From Vibrio injensis (lineage in GTDB: Bacteria; Pseudomonadota; Gammaproteobacteria; Enterobacterales; Vibrionaceae): a stretch of DNA of 64,000 bases. Within the stretch, counting starts at the first letter, position 1. Each line of letters starts with the position of its first letter. Below are positions 50,316 through 62,109 of this stretch, piece after piece. The stretch covers positions 169,709-233,708 of the forward strand of contig NZ_BDJF01000032.1 in assembly GCF_001895205.1 (NCBI RefSeq), given 5' to 3'. The notes under the pieces are model-generated. The model saw only the letters and a program-made list of their open reading frames with translations. It made no database searches and was not told where the DNA came from. The position numbers were made by a program, and so were the translations under genes.

Positions 50316-52055
50316 TTAGGTTCTCTCCGTTCTACTTAGCCACATTTTATCCATGCCTTCACCCTTAATTTGCATTGGGTAAACATGCTCTGTCTCATCA
50401 ACACTAATATCAACAAACACTAAACGATCTTTCATAGCGAGCGCTTTAGCCAGCCCTGATTCCAGTTCATCAGGGGATGAAATGCGCATCCCTACGTGAC
50501 CATACGCTTCCGCTATCGCCGCAAAATCAGGGACTGAACTCATGTAAGAGTTAGAGTGACGACCTTGGTAAATAATATCTTGCCACTGTTTGACCATACC
50601 TAAGAAACGGTTATTAAGATTGATGATTTTGACCGGAATACCATACTGCAACGCAGTAGAAAGCTCTTGGATATTCATCTGAATACTGCCGTCTCCCGTC
50701 ACGACCACGACTTCTTCTTCCGGCAAGGCAAACTTAACACCAAGCGCCGCAGGCAAGCCAAATCCCATCGTGCCAAGCCCCCCAGAATTAATCCAGCGTC
50801 TCGGCTTATCAAATGGATAATAAAGCGCGGCAAACATTTGATGCTGACCAACATCGGAAGCCACATAAGCATTGCCTTCGGTAAGCCGGAATAAGCTTTC
50901 AATCACTTGCTGGGGTTTGATTCGTTCAGCTGAGGTTTCATAACGTAAACATTGACGCTCTCGCCATTGATCGATCTCTTGCCACCATGCGGCCAATGCT
51001 TGATGATCATTGGTTTCGTCTTGCTCATTCAATAAGTTGAGCATCGTCGTTAAAACTTGTTCCGCTGAGCCTACGATAGGCAAATCAACTTTGACATTTT
51101 TTGAGATAGAAGACGGGTCAATATCAATATGCATGATCTTGGCATTGGGACAATATTTTTCCAAATTGTTCGTGGTACGATCATCAAATCGTACCCCAAC
51201 CCCAAAAATCAAATCTGCATGATGCATTGCCATATTGGCTTCATATAAACCATGCATTCCTAACATGCCTAGACTGTTTTTATGGGTACCAGGAAAAGCC
51301 CCTAATCCCATTAATGTACTGACCACAGGTAAATTTAGCTGTTCAGCTAAGGCTTTGATAGGTTTATCGGCTTGTGAAATGATCGCCCCACCACCGATAT
51401 ACAGCACCGGTTTTTTAGCGGCAAGCAAGGCTTTTAAGGCTTTTTTTATCTGCCCTTTATGACCCGCAGTGGTTGGATTATAAGCCCGAAGATGGATTGA
51501 ACCTGGGTATTGATACGGCAACTTAACCAAAGGATCCATCACATCCTTGGGAATATCAATCACGACGGGGCCAGGACGCCCTGTTGAAGCGATATAAAAC
51601 GCTTTTTTGATAGTTTCTGGGATATCTTGAGCTTTTTTAATTAAAAAACTATGTTTTACAATCGGCCTTGATACACCAACAATGTCACATTCCTGAAAAG
51701 CATCATTACCGATTAAATTCGTGGCAACGTTACCGGAAATAACAATCATAGGAATGGAATCCATATAGGCGGTAGCAATACCGGTAATGGTATTGGTTGC
51801 ACCTGGTCCCGAGCAGACTAACACCACTCCTGTCTTTCCTGTGGCTCGAGCATAACCATCCGCCATATGCGTGGCGGCTTGCTCGTGCCGGACCAAGACA
51901 TGCTTAATTTGGTCAGCTTTGAGATGCAACGCATCGTAGATATCTAATACTGAACCACCGGGATAGCCAAAAATCTGCTCCACCCCTTCTTCTATCAGCG
52001 ATTGCACAACCATTTCAGCGCCAGATAACATCGCTATATTCGGTACTTCTGCCAT
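50316..52055 (-). CDS. ilvI: acetolactate synthase large (catalytic) subunit, biosynthetic
   Basis: TPP-dependent synthase making acetolactate and acetohydroxybutyrate for valine, leucine and isoleucine. The ATG at 52055 is 6 nt from AAGGAG, giving 579 residues; an earlier ATG 18 nt upstream has no such site. Seen are catalytic Glu in [18 protein letters not shown], the FAD-region [13 protein letters not shown] and TPP motif [12 protein letters not shown]...NNRFLGMV. Name ilvI rather than ilvB/G rests on the adjacent ilvH and the E. coli-like pair. Confidence 0.95.
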   Translation of the reverse strand: MAEVPNIAMLSGAEMVVQSLIEEGVEQIFGYPGGSVLDIYDALHLKADQIKHVLVRHEQAATHMADGYARATGKTGVVLVCSGPGATNTITGIATAYMDSIPMIVISGNVATNLIGNDAFQECDIVGVSRPIVKHSFLIKKAQDIPETIKKAFYIASTGRPGPVVIDIPKDVMDPLVKLPYQYPGSIHLRAYNPTTAGHKGQIKKALKALLAAKKPVLYIGGGAIISQADKPIKALAEQLNLPVVSTLMGLGAFPGTHKNSLGMLGMHGLYEANMAMHHADLIFGVGVRFDDRTTNNLEKYCPNAKIMHIDIDPSSISKNVKVDLPIVGSAEQVLTTMLNLLNEQDETNDHQALAAWWQEIDQWRERQCLRYETSAERIKPQQVIESLFRLTEGNAYVASDVGQHQMFAALYYPFDKPRRWINSGGLGTMGFGLPAALGVKFALPEEEVVVVTGDGSIQMNIQELSTALQYGIPVKIINLNNRFLGMVKQWQDIIYQGRHSNSYMSSVPDFAAIAEAYGHVGMRISSPDELESGLAKALAMKDRLVFVDISVDETEHVYPMQIKGEGMDKMWLSRTERT

Positions 52056-52601
52056 TTTATTCTCCTTAACCAATCTTCTGCACTCGGTCAGTGGATAAAG
52101 TTGGTTTTACATAGTCTAGGGCTTATTTGTAGCCTGATGTGGAAGCATTCCGCGTTCCGCTATGTCCCGCACCGGTCATAACAAGTGCTAAGGTAACGCA
52201 ACAACTGTAACGGTTTATTTTCATAAGGTCTAATGGCATAAAACGCCAGCAAACAATAAGATAAGGTAAATAAATGTATAAAAGGCGCTCAATGTTGACT
52301 TTGTCATCATAAATAGGATGGAGAGACGGAAAGAAGATAAAAAACAGAGTAATATTTTGTTACGTTAGCCGACACACTCACTTTGAGTGCAGTAAATCAT
52401 CCAAGTGGCTCACCGATACCGTGCAAAATAGTTGTAGAAATCCGAAAAAGCCGTACAGCGAAACACAGAGGCTGGGACCACGCCTTATTTTCAATATTTC
52501 TAAAGAAGAAAAGAACTTCCCGCCCCTTGAGACTAATACTGGAGGGCGGAAAATATTAGGGGTTAAATGATAGTAATATCAGATGATAATCATGCTCTCA
52601 T
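52056..52601. promoter_or_regulatory. 546-bp region upstream of ilvIH
   Basis: Long noncoding gap holding the ilvIH control region and, at its right end, the terminator of the acyl-CoA synthetase gene (about 52508-52552). An 18-codon minus-strand frame (starts MTGAGHSGTRN near 52180) lacks Ile, Leu and Val codon runs, so it is not a typical attenuation leader. In E. coli this region is controlled by Lrp over several sites; Lrp sites cannot be called reliably by eye. Confidence 0.45.
52508..52552 (-). terminator. terminator-like hairpin after the acyl-CoA synthetase gene
   Basis: On the minus strand CCGCCC / GGGCGG arms, extended by TT/AA past one mismatch, with an 18-nt loop and then GTTCTTTTCTTCTTT. 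Moderate. Confidence 0.6.
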
Positions 52602-54407
52602 TTATTCTTTCGACTTATCACGATACATATCTTCAATTTCGTGTTGATAGCGATCATTAATCACTTTACGACGTAATTTTTGGGTCGGGGTCAATTCCCC
52701 GTCATCCATAGAGAAGGCTTTAGGCAGCAGTTTAAACTGTTTTACCTGCTCAAATTTAGCCAATCCTTGTTGTAAATCATGAACTCGCTTTTCAAACATT
52801 TCCACCACTTGGCTATGTTTGATCAGTTCAAGACGATCGTGATACTTAATATTTAGCTCTTTCGCATAGCTTTCCAGCGTATCAAAACACGGAACAATCA
52901 ATGCAGAAACAAATTTACGCGTATCAGCAATCACGGCAATTTGCTCAATAAAGTGATCTTTGCCTATCGTGCCTTCAACCAATTGAGGGGCAATATATTT
53001 ACCGTTCGACGTTTTCATTAACTCTTTAATGCGATCAGTAATAAAAACGTTACCGTGTTCATCAATATGTCCGGCATCACCAGTTTTCAAAAAGCCGTGC
53101 TCATCAAAACTATTGGCGGTTTCTTGCGGCATCTTGTAATAACCACGCATCACCATCGGTCCACGGACTAAAATTTCATTATTTTCCCCGATCTTAAGCT
53201 GCACATTCGGCATAGTGATACCAATAGAATCAGGATTAAACTGGTGATCATTCCAACAAGAGACGGTGGCTGTGGTTTCCGTCATGCCATAGCCCAATTT
53301 GACATTGATGCCAATCGCATGGAAAAAGCGTCCAATCGTTTCATCCAATTTTGCACCACCACATGGCATAAAATGGATTCGTCCTCCCAGTAGTGCTCTT
53401 AGCTTAACTAACACCAATTTATCCGCAAGCTGATAGCTACGCACTAACAACCACGACGGTTGACGATTTTCTTGACGACACAAAGCCATTTTGGCTCCCA
53501 TATTCACCGCCCAAGTAAATAAGGCTTTACGATGAAATGGCGCTTTGGCTACTTTTTCATGGATAGCAGAGAAAATCTTTTCGTAAAAACGCGGTACAGC
53601 ACACATCACCGTAGGACGAACGTCACTCAATGCCTCACGCACTTGAGATACATCTTGCAAATAAACGTTGGTCGCCCCTTTATATAGAACATAGCAACTC
53701 CACGCACGTTCAAAGACATGCGAAAGCGGCAAGAAACACAAAGAAACATCCTGATCGGAAAGATTTAACCGTTGATCATGTCCTTCTAATTGAGCACCAA
53801 TATTACGGTAATCAAGCATTACTCCTTTAGGCTGGCCAGTCGTGCCCGAAGTGTAAATTAAGGTATAAAGATCATCATAGTTAGCCTTCGCTAAACGCGC
53901 TGATAGCTCGGCTTGCTGAGCAGTAGAACCTTGAGTAATAAAATCACTCCAAGTAAAAGCATGGCAAAAACCCTGTAAATCAATGTCATCATTCATAGCG
54001 ATGATTAATTGTAGAGTCTCACATTGTGCAAAAATAGCGAGGGCGGCATCGTACTGTGCTTGTTCACCGACAAACAACACTTTGACATCGGCATTATGCA
54101 AAATATAAGCGCATTGCTCAGGGGTATTGGTGGGGTAAATTGGCACCGTTACCAGTCTTGCTTGTAAAGCAGCAAAATCAGCAATCGTCCATCGTGGCAT
54201 GTTGGGGGAACAAATCGCGACTTTATCTTGGATATCTAATCCTAACGATAATAAGGCTAAGGACAGTTGATCGATTTGTTGACCAAATTGATGCCAAGTA
54301 ATGCCCTGCCAAGTTTTATCTACTTTATGTTGTAATGCAATACGATTGCCACCGCGAGAAACTTGCTCACGAATACAGTTAACGATATGAAAATCTAAAT
54401 TGACCAT
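52602..54407 (-). CDS. long-chain acyl-CoA synthetase (AMP-forming)
   Basis: ATP-dependent fatty acid activation to acyl-CoA, at the membrane or in the cytoplasm. The 601 residues show the AMP-binding P-loop [14 protein letters not shown] near 190, the [14 protein letters not shown] motif, [24 protein letters not shown] and the C-terminal lysine region TPTQKLRRK. The overall form (long, with [10 protein letters not shown]) is the long-chain FAA-like subgroup rather than FadD proper. The equivalent is near leuO in V. cholerae. Chain-length preference is unknown. Single gene with its own terminator. Confidence 0.88.
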   Translation of the reverse strand: MVNLDFHIVNCIREQVSRGGNRIALQHKVDKTWQGITWHQFGQQIDQLSLALLSLGLDIQDKVAICSPNMPRWTIADFAALQARLVTVPIYPTNTPEQCAYILHNADVKVLFVGEQAQYDAALAIFAQCETLQLIIAMNDDIDLQGFCHAFTWSDFITQGSTAQQAELSARLAKANYDDLYTLIYTSGTTGQPKGVMLDYRNIGAQLEGHDQRLNLSDQDVSLCFLPLSHVFERAWSCYVLYKGATNVYLQDVSQVREALSDVRPTVMCAVPRFYEKIFSAIHEKVAKAPFHRKALFTWAVNMGAKMALCRQENRQPSWLLVRSYQLADKLVLVKLRALLGGRIHFMPCGGAKLDETIGRFFHAIGINVKLGYGMTETTATVSCWNDHQFNPDSIGITMPNVQLKIGENNEILVRGPMVMRGYYKMPQETANSFDEHGFLKTGDAGHIDEHGNVFITDRIKELMKTSNGKYIAPQLVEGTIGKDHFIEQIAVIADTRKFVSALIVPCFDTLESYAKELNIKYHDRLELIKHSQVVEMFEKRVHDLQQGLAKFEQVKQFKLLPKAFSMDDGELTPTQKLRRKVINDRYQHEIEDMYRDKSKE

Positions 54408-54520
54408 GTCTCTTACCTATGGCTTACACTTGTAAGCTATTTTTTTAGCGAACAAGTGTACATTTAACCGTTGAAAAGACAATGGCACGGTATCAAACTT
54501 TTACCAAAAGATTGTCTCTG

Positions 54521-54566
54521 AAAATAAAAAGAACTTCAGGTTAAGGCTTTCCCTAACCTGAAGTTC
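54521..54566 (-). terminator. terminator of leuO
   Basis: Perfect 13-bp arms GAACTTCAGGTTA / TAACCTGAAGTTC with a 10-nt loop, followed on the minus strand by TTTTTATTTT. Confidence 0.92.
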
Positions 54567-54584
54567 ACGTCTCAGCAAGGTTAT

Positions 54585-55544
54585 TTACGATAAAGCAACG
54601 ACATTGCCACAAGTCATCATTAACTGGTCACGTAACCAAATATGGCCTTTGTCTTTTTCACTTGATTCGTGCCAGCTTAAATAGCCACTGATACTTGCAT
54701 GATCAAATGGAAAATCTAGAATTTGTAACTGCTCTTTATTCGCTGCATGCTCAACGACCCAACGTGGAGCAATCGTCACAAGTTCTGACTGACCAACAAC
54801 GTAAAGTACATTGCTCAAGCTCGTTCCTTCGTAGTTGGCTTGGCAATCTAATTCACGATATGCCTGCTCAGAAAAACTACGTTGACCATGAACTTTTGAC
54901 AATTTAGCATGTTGCTCGCTGGCCAGTAACTCGCGAGTGATCGTACCTTGAATTCGTGGATGAGATTTGGCAGCGACCACCACCAGCTCATCTTGAAAAA
55001 TTTCGGTGCTAGAAAAACCTTGTTCATCAAATCGAGCATAGTCAATAACAAAATCAATCTCTTGATAACGCATACGCTCAGCTAATTGACGATCAAACTC
55101 CGCATCAAGATGCAATTGAACGTGAGGCGCTTGTTCATGAATCGTCGCCATGATTTGTGGTGCAAAACGAATATCACAAGGACTACAAATCGCTAGTTTG
55201 AATAAACGAGTCGAGGTCTGCGGAGAAAAAACCGAACTTGGTAATTCGTTACGAATGAGTTGTAGTGCTTGGCGAATCGGACCAAACAATTGACGAGCAC
55301 GCGGTGTAGGTTGAATCCCTCGTCCTTGACGCATAAACAATTCGTCATTAAACATTACTTTTAAACGCGCAACCGCATTGCTCACTGCAGGTTGAGACAT
55401 GCCTAAATTATGGGCTGCTCGAGTAATATTTTGCTCTTGCATCACCGCATCAAACACCGTGAGTAAATTTAAATCAACGCTACGCAAAGTGCTTTCCATT
55501 CGGTAACTCGCAATTGCGCTCATTGGATCTTTTTTGTTAAGCAT
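54585..55544 (-). CDS. leuO: LysR-type transcriptional regulator LeuO
   Basis: Global LysR regulator and H-NS antagonist; in V. cholerae LeuO controls acid, bile and virulence responses. The ATG at 55544 with GAGG 8 nt upstream starts MLNKKDPMSAIASYRMEST, matching vibrio LeuO, for 319 residues. The winged helix-turn-helix covers about 24-85 (NITRAAHNLGMSQPAVSNAVARLK in shorter pieces), then the effector-binding domain with ICSPCDIRFAPQIM. The 353-bp A+T-rich upstream region fits autoregulation and H-NS control. Confidence 0.94.
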   Translation of the reverse strand: MLNKKDPMSAIASYRMESTLRSVDLNLLTVFDAVMQEQNITRAAHNLGMSQPAVSNAVARLKVMFNDELFMRQGRGIQPTPRARQLFGPIRQALQLIRNELPSSVFSPQTSTRLFKLAICSPCDIRFAPQIMATIHEQAPHVQLHLDAEFDRQLAERMRYQEIDFVIDYARFDEQGFSSTEIFQDELVVVAAKSHPRIQGTITRELLASEQHAKLSKVHGQRSFSEQAYRELDCQANYEGTSLSNVLYVVGQSELVTIAPRWVVEHAANKEQLQILDFPFDHASISGYLSWHESSEKDKGHIWLRDQLMMTCGNVVALS

Positions 55545-55897
55545 AAAGTACGCCTCTTTTTTTATTATCATCCACATCAATGTTCACTGTAATGAGTGGT
55601 AACCCATCTCAAGTAAAAAAAGAATGCAGAAGTATTTATTACCCAGATAATTTCTGGTGAGACCTACTATCAACGATTCATTTAACTAATAGCAATAGGA
55701 TTGAGAAAAAGTCAGTAAATTTTACCCAAAGCAAATAACTGGCCTTTAAATTCAACAATTTAGTTTTTTATAAAAAAAGATAAAGTTTATTTTCTGGTGT
55801 TTTTTATAAAACATTGACCCCGCGAATACTTTAAAACACAAACAAAAGCTAATATTCACCAAAGAAATATCATTGGAGGTAAGAATAATAATGTGAA
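55545..55897. promoter_or_regulatory. A+T-rich region upstream of leuO
   Basis: No ORF. The 353 bp are clearly more A+T-rich than the flanking genes, with runs such as TTTTTTATAAAA and AAAAAAAGATAAAG around 55760-55800, the kind of DNA H-NS binds. It lies upstream of leuO and after the glycosyltransferase stop. Specific LeuO boxes are not called. Confidence 0.45.
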
Positions 55898-56944
55898 TTA
55901 ATTTAATGCGGCATAGCTAGGAAAATCGACTTGCTTCCAAAGCTGTTGTGATAATTCAGAGTGGCAAGCCCAATGGCCATTGAGCAACCAATCAACGATC
56001 GCGCCCGCCACATCAGGATAATGGACACGTTCAATGTCTTGTTCATCGAGCCATTCACTGATCACAAAAGCATCCAATGAATTCATACTTGCCGCAAGTC
56101 CAAGTAACTCTAAAGTCGCCACATTACTTTGTTGTTCAAATTGACCAATAAGTGGCTTTAAAAGGAGTTTTTTTCCTAATGATAATGCTTCGGACGGCAA
56201 TTCAAATCCACCATTAGCAATTACTCCGCCACAGCGGTGTAAATCAATCTGAAACGATTGATGAGATAGAGGTTTTAAATGAAGATTATTCAGTGTCGAA
56301 CTCTGATTGATACTAGGGTGATAACAGACAAAGGATTGTTGAGTAAAACGAGCCAGTAATTCACACACTTGATCCAAGTCTTCAAAAGGCAAATAAACCA
56401 AAATAAACCCTTGATTACTAATAGATTTACTGGATGAATGAATGATTGGCGGTAAAATGGGTTGATTGAAATGGTACCAATGTAAAGCAAGATAATAGTT
56501 AGCCGGAGAAAAGTACTGCATGATCGATTTATCCAACCAGCTAGCACCTTTAATCGGAACAGAATAACGAAATGCATTCTGGTGACTGAGGCTAATTGAC
56601 ATCACTCCTTGTTGTTTGGCAGCCCAAGCTGTGACTGGCTCAAAGTCGTTAATCACAAGATCATAGCCGCTAAGATCGAGTTTTTTTACCTCTTGGTAAT
56701 ATCGCCCCAGACGATTTGCATAAAGCGTTTTTAAATAGCTAACCTCGCCCCGTTGAGATACAAAAGTCAGACCATACCGAGTCTGATAATGACCAAAGCA
56801 CTCCATCGAAAAGTAACGTTGGGGATCTCGGCCTGAAAATAGGAAATCCACCTCGATATTACGTTGCACAAAGGCATCCGCCATCGCTCGTGCTCGGGCA
56901 ATATGTCCATTTCCCGTCCCTTGAACACCATAAAGTATTTTCAT
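55898..56944 (-). CDS. MJ1255/VC2487 family glycosyltransferase
   Basis: Uncharacterised GT-B-like glycosyltransferase of the MJ1255/VC2487 family (TIGR00661). The 348 residues start with the family nucleotide-sugar fold motif YGVQGTGNGHIARARAMADAF (residues 5-25) and have a C-terminal donor-type segment GGVIANGGFELPSEALSLGKKLLLKPLIGQFEQ. No signal peptide or membrane segment, so it is cytoplasmic or peripheral. Donor and acceptor are unknown. It overlaps the PAP2 phosphatase gene by 4 bp, which suggests a shared job, perhaps a lipid-linked glycan; that is inference. Confidence 0.88.
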   Translation of the reverse strand: MKILYGVQGTGNGHIARARAMADAFVQRNIEVDFLFSGRDPQRYFSMECFGHYQTRYGLTFVSQRGEVSYLKTLYANRLGRYYQEVKKLDLSGYDLVINDFEPVTAWAAKQQGVMSISLSHQNAFRYSVPIKGASWLDKSIMQYFSPANYYLALHWYHFNQPILPPIIHSSSKSISNQGFILVYLPFEDLDQVCELLARFTQQSFVCYHPSINQSSTLNNLHLKPLSHQSFQIDLHRCGGVIANGGFELPSEALSLGKKLLLKPLIGQFEQQSNVATLELLGLAASMNSLDAFVISEWLDEQDIERVHYPDVAGAIVDWLLNGHWACHSELSQQLWKQVDFPSYAALN

Positions 56945-57477
56945 AATAATCCACTACCAAGAATCGTTACAGCCATGACCACAGAGAGATACCCCAGCAA
57001 TGCACCAGCAACAACATCCGTTAAAAAATGAACACCTAAGACAATACGCGAACCGCCAATCAATCCGGCCCAAATCAGTGCCACAGGATAAAGACTCGGG
57101 TAAAAATACCCAATCAGTGTTGCCATTAAAAAAGCGGCGGCGGTGTGCCCAGATGGTAAGCTGTAACGATCAGAGGGAGTAATAGCAGCGGTCAAACGAG
57201 GAGAATAGTCTTGTGGCCTGCGTCGTTGGACAGCATTTTTGATTATCCAATAAATCGGTAATTCCATAGCAAAAGCGAAAATACCAATAAGAAAAAATTG
57301 ACGGCCATAATTCCCATCGAGTCCCCATGCTAACAAACCTAATAGTAGATAAAGATGACCATCTCCCGTATGGGAAATAGCTTTACTGACTGTCGTTAAC
57401 GATGAATGTGTTCGATGCCGTAAACAGTATGTCGACAAGGCCAAATCTAATTTAATCAGTGGCTCAATGGTGCGCAT
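56941..57477 (-). CDS. PAP2 family phosphatase (membrane)
   Basis: Integral membrane phosphatase of the type 2 phosphatidic acid phosphatase family, usually acting on lipid phosphates or undecaprenyl diphosphate. The 178 residues carry all three motifs: K-x6-RP (KNAVQRRRP), PSGH (LPSGHTAAAF) and SR-x5-H-x3-D (SRIVLGVHFLTD). About five membrane segments are visible. The stop overlaps the start of the glycosyltransferase gene (ATGA), so the two form one unit. It is divergent from leuL-leuABCD. Confidence 0.9.
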   Translation of the reverse strand: MRTIEPLIKLDLALSTYCLRHRTHSSLTTVSKAISHTGDGHLYLLLGLLAWGLDGNYGRQFFLIGIFAFAMELPIYWIIKNAVQRRRPQDYSPRLTAAITPSDRYSLPSGHTAAAFLMATLIGYFYPSLYPVALIWAGLIGGSRIVLGVHFLTDVVAGALLGYLSVVMAVTILGSGLL

Positions 57478-57628
57478 GATCTATTCCTTGCTTAATCTAT
57501 CCAGTACTCATCGAGCATAGATAAGGCAAATGACAACACCGTGATCCTTTGTTTGAAATTAAATGACAAAGCAAACTGACTCGCACGGCTTATCATCGTG
57601 GTTAATCAATAAAAAATCCATTTAAGGG

Positions 57629-57658
57629 TTGACGAGTTCAGTGGAGTGCGGTACTAAT
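57629..57658 (+). promoter_or_regulatory. sigma-70 promoter of the leu operon
   Basis: TTGACG at 57629-57634, 17-nt spacer, TACTAAT at 57652-57658, 30 bp before the leader peptide start. Confidence 0.65.
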
Positions 57659-57688
57659 TTGTTAACTTAATCGTGTGGAATGTTAATA

Positions 57689-57751
57689 ATGATATTGCGT
57701 ATTTCTCTTCTGCTAGGCCTACTTCTGATCGTGAACCAATCGCGCGGGTAG
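57689..57751 (+). CDS. leuL: leu operon leader peptide
   Basis: A 20-codon frame with seven leucines, including the run LLLGLLL at residues 7-13 (codons CTT CTG CTA GGC CTA CTT CTG), ending QSRG-TAG. Its position between the promoter and a Rho-independent terminator, upstream of leuA, and the leucine content identify it as the attenuation leader. It is too short for routine gene finding. Ribosome stalling here at low leucine would expose 57744-57749 to pair with the terminator's 5' arm. Confidence 0.9.
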   Translation: MILRISLLLGLLLIVNQSRG

Positions 57752-57785
57752 CTTGTGGAAGAAAAATAACACACTGATTACATAG

Positions 57786-57812
57786 AACCCGCACAGAGAT
57801 GCGGGTTTTTTT
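57786..57812 (+). terminator. leu operon attenuator
   Basis: AACCCGC / GCGGGTT stem with an 8-nt loop and seven T in all. GCGGGT at the end of leuL (57744-57749) can pair with ACCCGC (57787-57792) as the competing antiterminator. Confidence 0.9.
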
Positions 57813-57928
57813 ATATTGATATTCAGGAAGTCAACCAGAAACCATCGGCTTAATGCAGTGCTAAGACCCCAAAAACATCAGTCTAGCTAAATTAAACCGA
57901 CAAGGCACAACACAATCAGGGAGCAAAC

Positions 57929-59479
57929 ATGAGTGATCAGGTCATTATCTTCGATACCACATTGCGTGATGGCGAACAGGCGTTATCAGCCAGTTTAACC
58001 GTCAAAGAAAAACTACAAATCGCTTATGCCCTTGAACGCTTAGGGGTTGATATTATTGAAGCCGGATTTCCCGTCTCCTCTCCTGGTGATTTTGAATCCG
58101 TACAAACCATTGCTAAACACATCAAAAATAGCCGAGTCTGCGCCCTTTCGCGTGCCGTTGCGAAAGATATCGATGCTGCCGCCGAAGCATTAAAAGTCGC
58201 CGACGCTTTTCGTATTCATACCTTCATTTCAACATCCACCATTCACGTACAAGATAAATTGCGCCGCAGTTACGATGACGTGGTAGAGATGGCAGTACAA
58301 GCCGTAAAACATGCCAGAAACTATACCGATGACGTCGAATTTTCCTGTGAAGATGCAGGACGCACCCCTATTGATAACTTGTGTCGTATGGTAGAAGCGG
58401 CGATCAATGCTGGGGCTCGCACCATCAACATTCCCGATACCGTTGGTTATACAGTACCCAGCGAATTTGGTGGAATTATTCAAACGTTATTTAATCGGGT
58501 TCCCAATATCGACAAAGCGATCATTTCCGTCCATTGCCATGATGATTTAGGAATGTCGGTGGCTAACTCCATTGCAGCCGTTCAAGCTGGCGCAAGACAA
58601 ATCGAAGGCACTATCAATGGTATTGGTGAGCGAGCTGGCAACTGTGCTCTAGAAGAAATCGCCATGATATTGAAAACTCGTCACGATCTACTGGGAGTTA
58701 AAACCAATATTCGTCATGAAGAAATCAGTCGAACAAGTAAACTCGTAAGTCAACTTTGTAATATGCCTATCCAAAGTAATAAAGCGATTGTCGGAGCGAA
58801 TGCATTTAGCCACTCATCAGGTATCCATCAAGATGGGATATTAAAAAATAAGAATACCTACGAAATCATCACCCCTGAATCGATTGGTTTGAAAAACCAA
58901 GCACTGAATTTAACCAGTCGCAGCGGTCGTGCGGCCGTGAAAAGTCATATGGAATCCATGGGCTATCATGAACATGAGTATAATTTAGATGCGTTATATG
59001 AAGACTTCCTCAAATTAGCCGATCGAAAAGGTCAGGTATTCGACTACGACTTAGAAGCCTTAATGCACTTTTCAAATCTACGTGAAGAAGATGATTTCTA
59101 TAAGTTGAATTATCTTAGTGTGCAATCTGGAAGTGTTATGGCGACCACCACAATTAAACTCAAGTGTGGAGATGACGAACGCTGCGAAGCCGCCGTCGGT
59201 AATGGCCCGGTTGATGCACTCTATCAATGCATTTATCGCCTAACGGGTTATGACATTGTATTGGACAAATTCGACTTAACCGCAAAAGGTGAAGGTGAAG
59301 ACGGACTTGGTCAAGCAGACATCATTGCTAACTATAACGGTAGAAAATACCATGGAACTGGCGTGTCTACGGATATCGTTGAGGCCTCGGGTCAAGCTCT
59401 ACTTCATGTGATCAATAGCATTCATCGCGCAAACCAGATAGACCAAATTAAACAAAAGAAAAAAGTCGCCACGGTATAA
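57929..59479 (+). CDS. leuA: 2-isopropylmalate synthase
   Basis: First leucine-specific enzyme, condensing acetyl-CoA with 2-oxoisovalerate. The 516 residues show [17 protein letters not shown] (about 8-24), the metal-binding [27 protein letters not shown] and a C-terminal leucine-binding regulatory domain. Length is close to E. coli LeuA (523). It begins the leuABCD operon. Confidence 0.98.
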   Translation: MSDQVIIFDTTLRDGEQALSASLTVKEKLQIAYALERLGVDIIEAGFPVSSPGDFESVQTIAKHIKNSRVCALSRAVAKDIDAAAEALKVADAFRIHTFISTSTIHVQDKLRRSYDDVVEMAVQAVKHARNYTDDVEFSCEDAGRTPIDNLCRMVEAAINAGARTINIPDTVGYTVPSEFGGIIQTLFNRVPNIDKAIISVHCHDDLGMSVANSIAAVQAGARQIEGTINGIGERAGNCALEEIAMILKTRHDLLGVKTNIRHEEISRTSKLVSQLCNMPIQSNKAIVGANAFSHSSGIHQDGILKNKNTYEIITPESIGLKNQALNLTSRSGRAAVKSHMESMGYHEHEYNLDALYEDFLKLADRKGQVFDYDLEALMHFSNLREEDDFYKLNYLSVQSGSVMATTTIKLKCGDDERCEAAVGNGPVDALYQCIYRLTGYDIVLDKFDLTAKGEGEDGLGQADIIANYNGRKYHGTGVSTDIVEASGQALLHVINSIHRANQIDQIKQKKKVATV

Positions 59480-59516
59480 CTCCTACAACGACTGATTAGC
59501 AAACACAACTTAATAA

Positions 59517-60629
<1,113 letters not shown>

Positions 60630-60690
60630 TAAGTCGACTCGTTAATGATACGAGTACACTATGCAGCTCAAAGAGCTCAAGGAAGAAGCA

Positions 60691-62094
60691 ATGTCATCAG
60701 CAAAAACGTTATATGAAAAAATTTATGATGCGCATGTGGTGGTTGCCGCACCCGGTGAAACGCCCATTTTGTATATCGATCGCCATTTGGTTCATGAAGT
60801 AACCTCACCGCAAGCCTTTGATGGATTACGTGAAAAAGGACGTTCGGTACGCCAAGTCAGCAAAACCTTCGCCACCATGGACCACAACGTCTCTACTACC
60901 ACCAAAGACATTAATGCATCAGGAGAAATGGCTCGCATTCAAATGCAAACGTTAGCCAAAAATTGCGCCGAATTTGGCGTGACCTTATATGATATTAATC
61001 ATAAATATCAAGGTATTGTTCATGTCATGGGACCAGAACTAGGCATCACGCTACCAGGCATGACGATTGTTTGCGGTGATTCACACACCGCAACACATGG
61101 TGCTTTTGGCTCACTCGCGTTTGGTATCGGCACTTCAGAGGTCGAGCATGTCCTCGCGACCCAAACCTTAAAACAAGGCCGAGCCAAAACAATGAAAATC
61201 GAAGTGCGTGGTAAAGTCGCTCCAGGCATCACGGCTAAAGATATTGTGCTGGCCATCATTGGCAAAACTACCGCTGCGGGCGGCACCGGTTATGTGGTTG
61301 AGTTCTGTGGTCAAGCTATTCAAGATCTTTCTATGGAAGGGCGAATGACAGTCTGCAATATGGCAATTGAACTCGGCGCAAAAGCCGGCTTAATTGCCCC
61401 TGATGAAACGACCTTTAATTACATTAAAGGTCGCAAGTTTGCGCCACAAGGCCGTGATTGGGATGACGCTATAAAATACTGGCAAACACTAAGAACCGAT
61501 CCAGATGCGAAATTTGATGCGGAAGTGATCTTGGATGCCAGTGAAATCAAACCACAAGTGACTTGGGGAACCAATCCCGGACAAGTGATTGCCATCGATC
61601 AACCGATTCCATCACCGAACGACTTTACCGATCCCGTTGAGCGTAACTCAGCAGAAAAAGCATTAGCTTATATGGGGTTAGAAGCTGGGAAAATGCTCTC
61701 TGATTACAAGGTGGATAAAGTGTTCGTGGGTTCATGTACCAATTCACGTATTGAAGATATACGAGCAGCAGCGTTAGTCGCACAAGGTAAAAAAGTAGCT
61801 CCCCATGTTCAAGCCTTAATTGTACCGGGGTCTGAGCAAGTAAAAGCACAAGCTGAAGCAGAAGGCTTAGATAAGATTTTTATTGAAGCTGGATTTGAAT
61901 GGCGATTACCCGGTTGTTCAATGTGTTTAGCCATGAATAACGATCGCTTAGCGCCGGGAGAACGCTGCGCTTCGACTTCAAACCGTAACTTTGAAGGACG
62001 TCAAGGCCGTGATGGTCGAACTCATTTAGTCAGCCCTGCGATGGCTGCCGCCGCCGCCATTAGTGGGCACTTTGTCGATATTCGCCAACTTTAA
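60691..62094 (+). CDS. leuC: 3-isopropylmalate dehydratase large subunit
   Basis: Aconitase-family subunit with LeuD. The ATG at 60691 follows AAGGAAG and starts [17 protein letters not shown], giving 467 residues. Iron-sulphur ligands are C348 (GSCTNSR), C408 and C411 (GCSMC). [12 protein letters not shown] and [12 protein letters not shown] are present. leuD follows at 15 bp. Confidence 0.98.
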   Translation: MSSAKTLYEKIYDAHVVVAAPGETPILYIDRHLVHEVTSPQAFDGLREKGRSVRQVSKTFATMDHNVSTTTKDINASGEMARIQMQTLAKNCAEFGVTLYDINHKYQGIVHVMGPELGITLPGMTIVCGDSHTATHGAFGSLAFGIGTSEVEHVLATQTLKQGRAKTMKIEVRGKVAPGITAKDIVLAIIGKTTAAGGTGYVVEFCGQAIQDLSMEGRMTVCNMAIELGAKAGLIAPDETTFNYIKGRKFAPQGRDWDDAIKYWQTLRTDPDAKFDAEVILDASEIKPQVTWGTNPGQVIAIDQPIPSPNDFTDPVERNSAEKALAYMGLEAGKMLSDYKVDKVFVGSCTNSRIEDIRAAALVAQGKKVAPHVQALIVPGSEQVKAQAEAEGLDKIFIEAGFEWRLPGCSMCLAMNNDRLAPGERCASTSNRNFEGRQGRDGRTHLVSPAMAAAAAISGHFVDIRQL

Positions 62095-62109
62095 TTCAAG
62101 GAGAACACC

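Larger units (their letters stand above)
57478..57928. promoter_or_regulatory. leu operon control region
   Basis: This 451-bp gap holds the PAP2 gene's upstream side, the leu promoter (57629-57658), the leucine leader peptide gene and its attenuator. The 57813-57928 stretch is the leuA leader with AGGGAG 9 nt before the leuA ATG. Confidence 0.7.

Noticed and set aside
52127..52183. 18-codon minus-strand frame upstream of ilvI as a leader peptide
   Set aside because: It contains no run of Ile, Leu or Val codons and no terminator follows it before ilvI.
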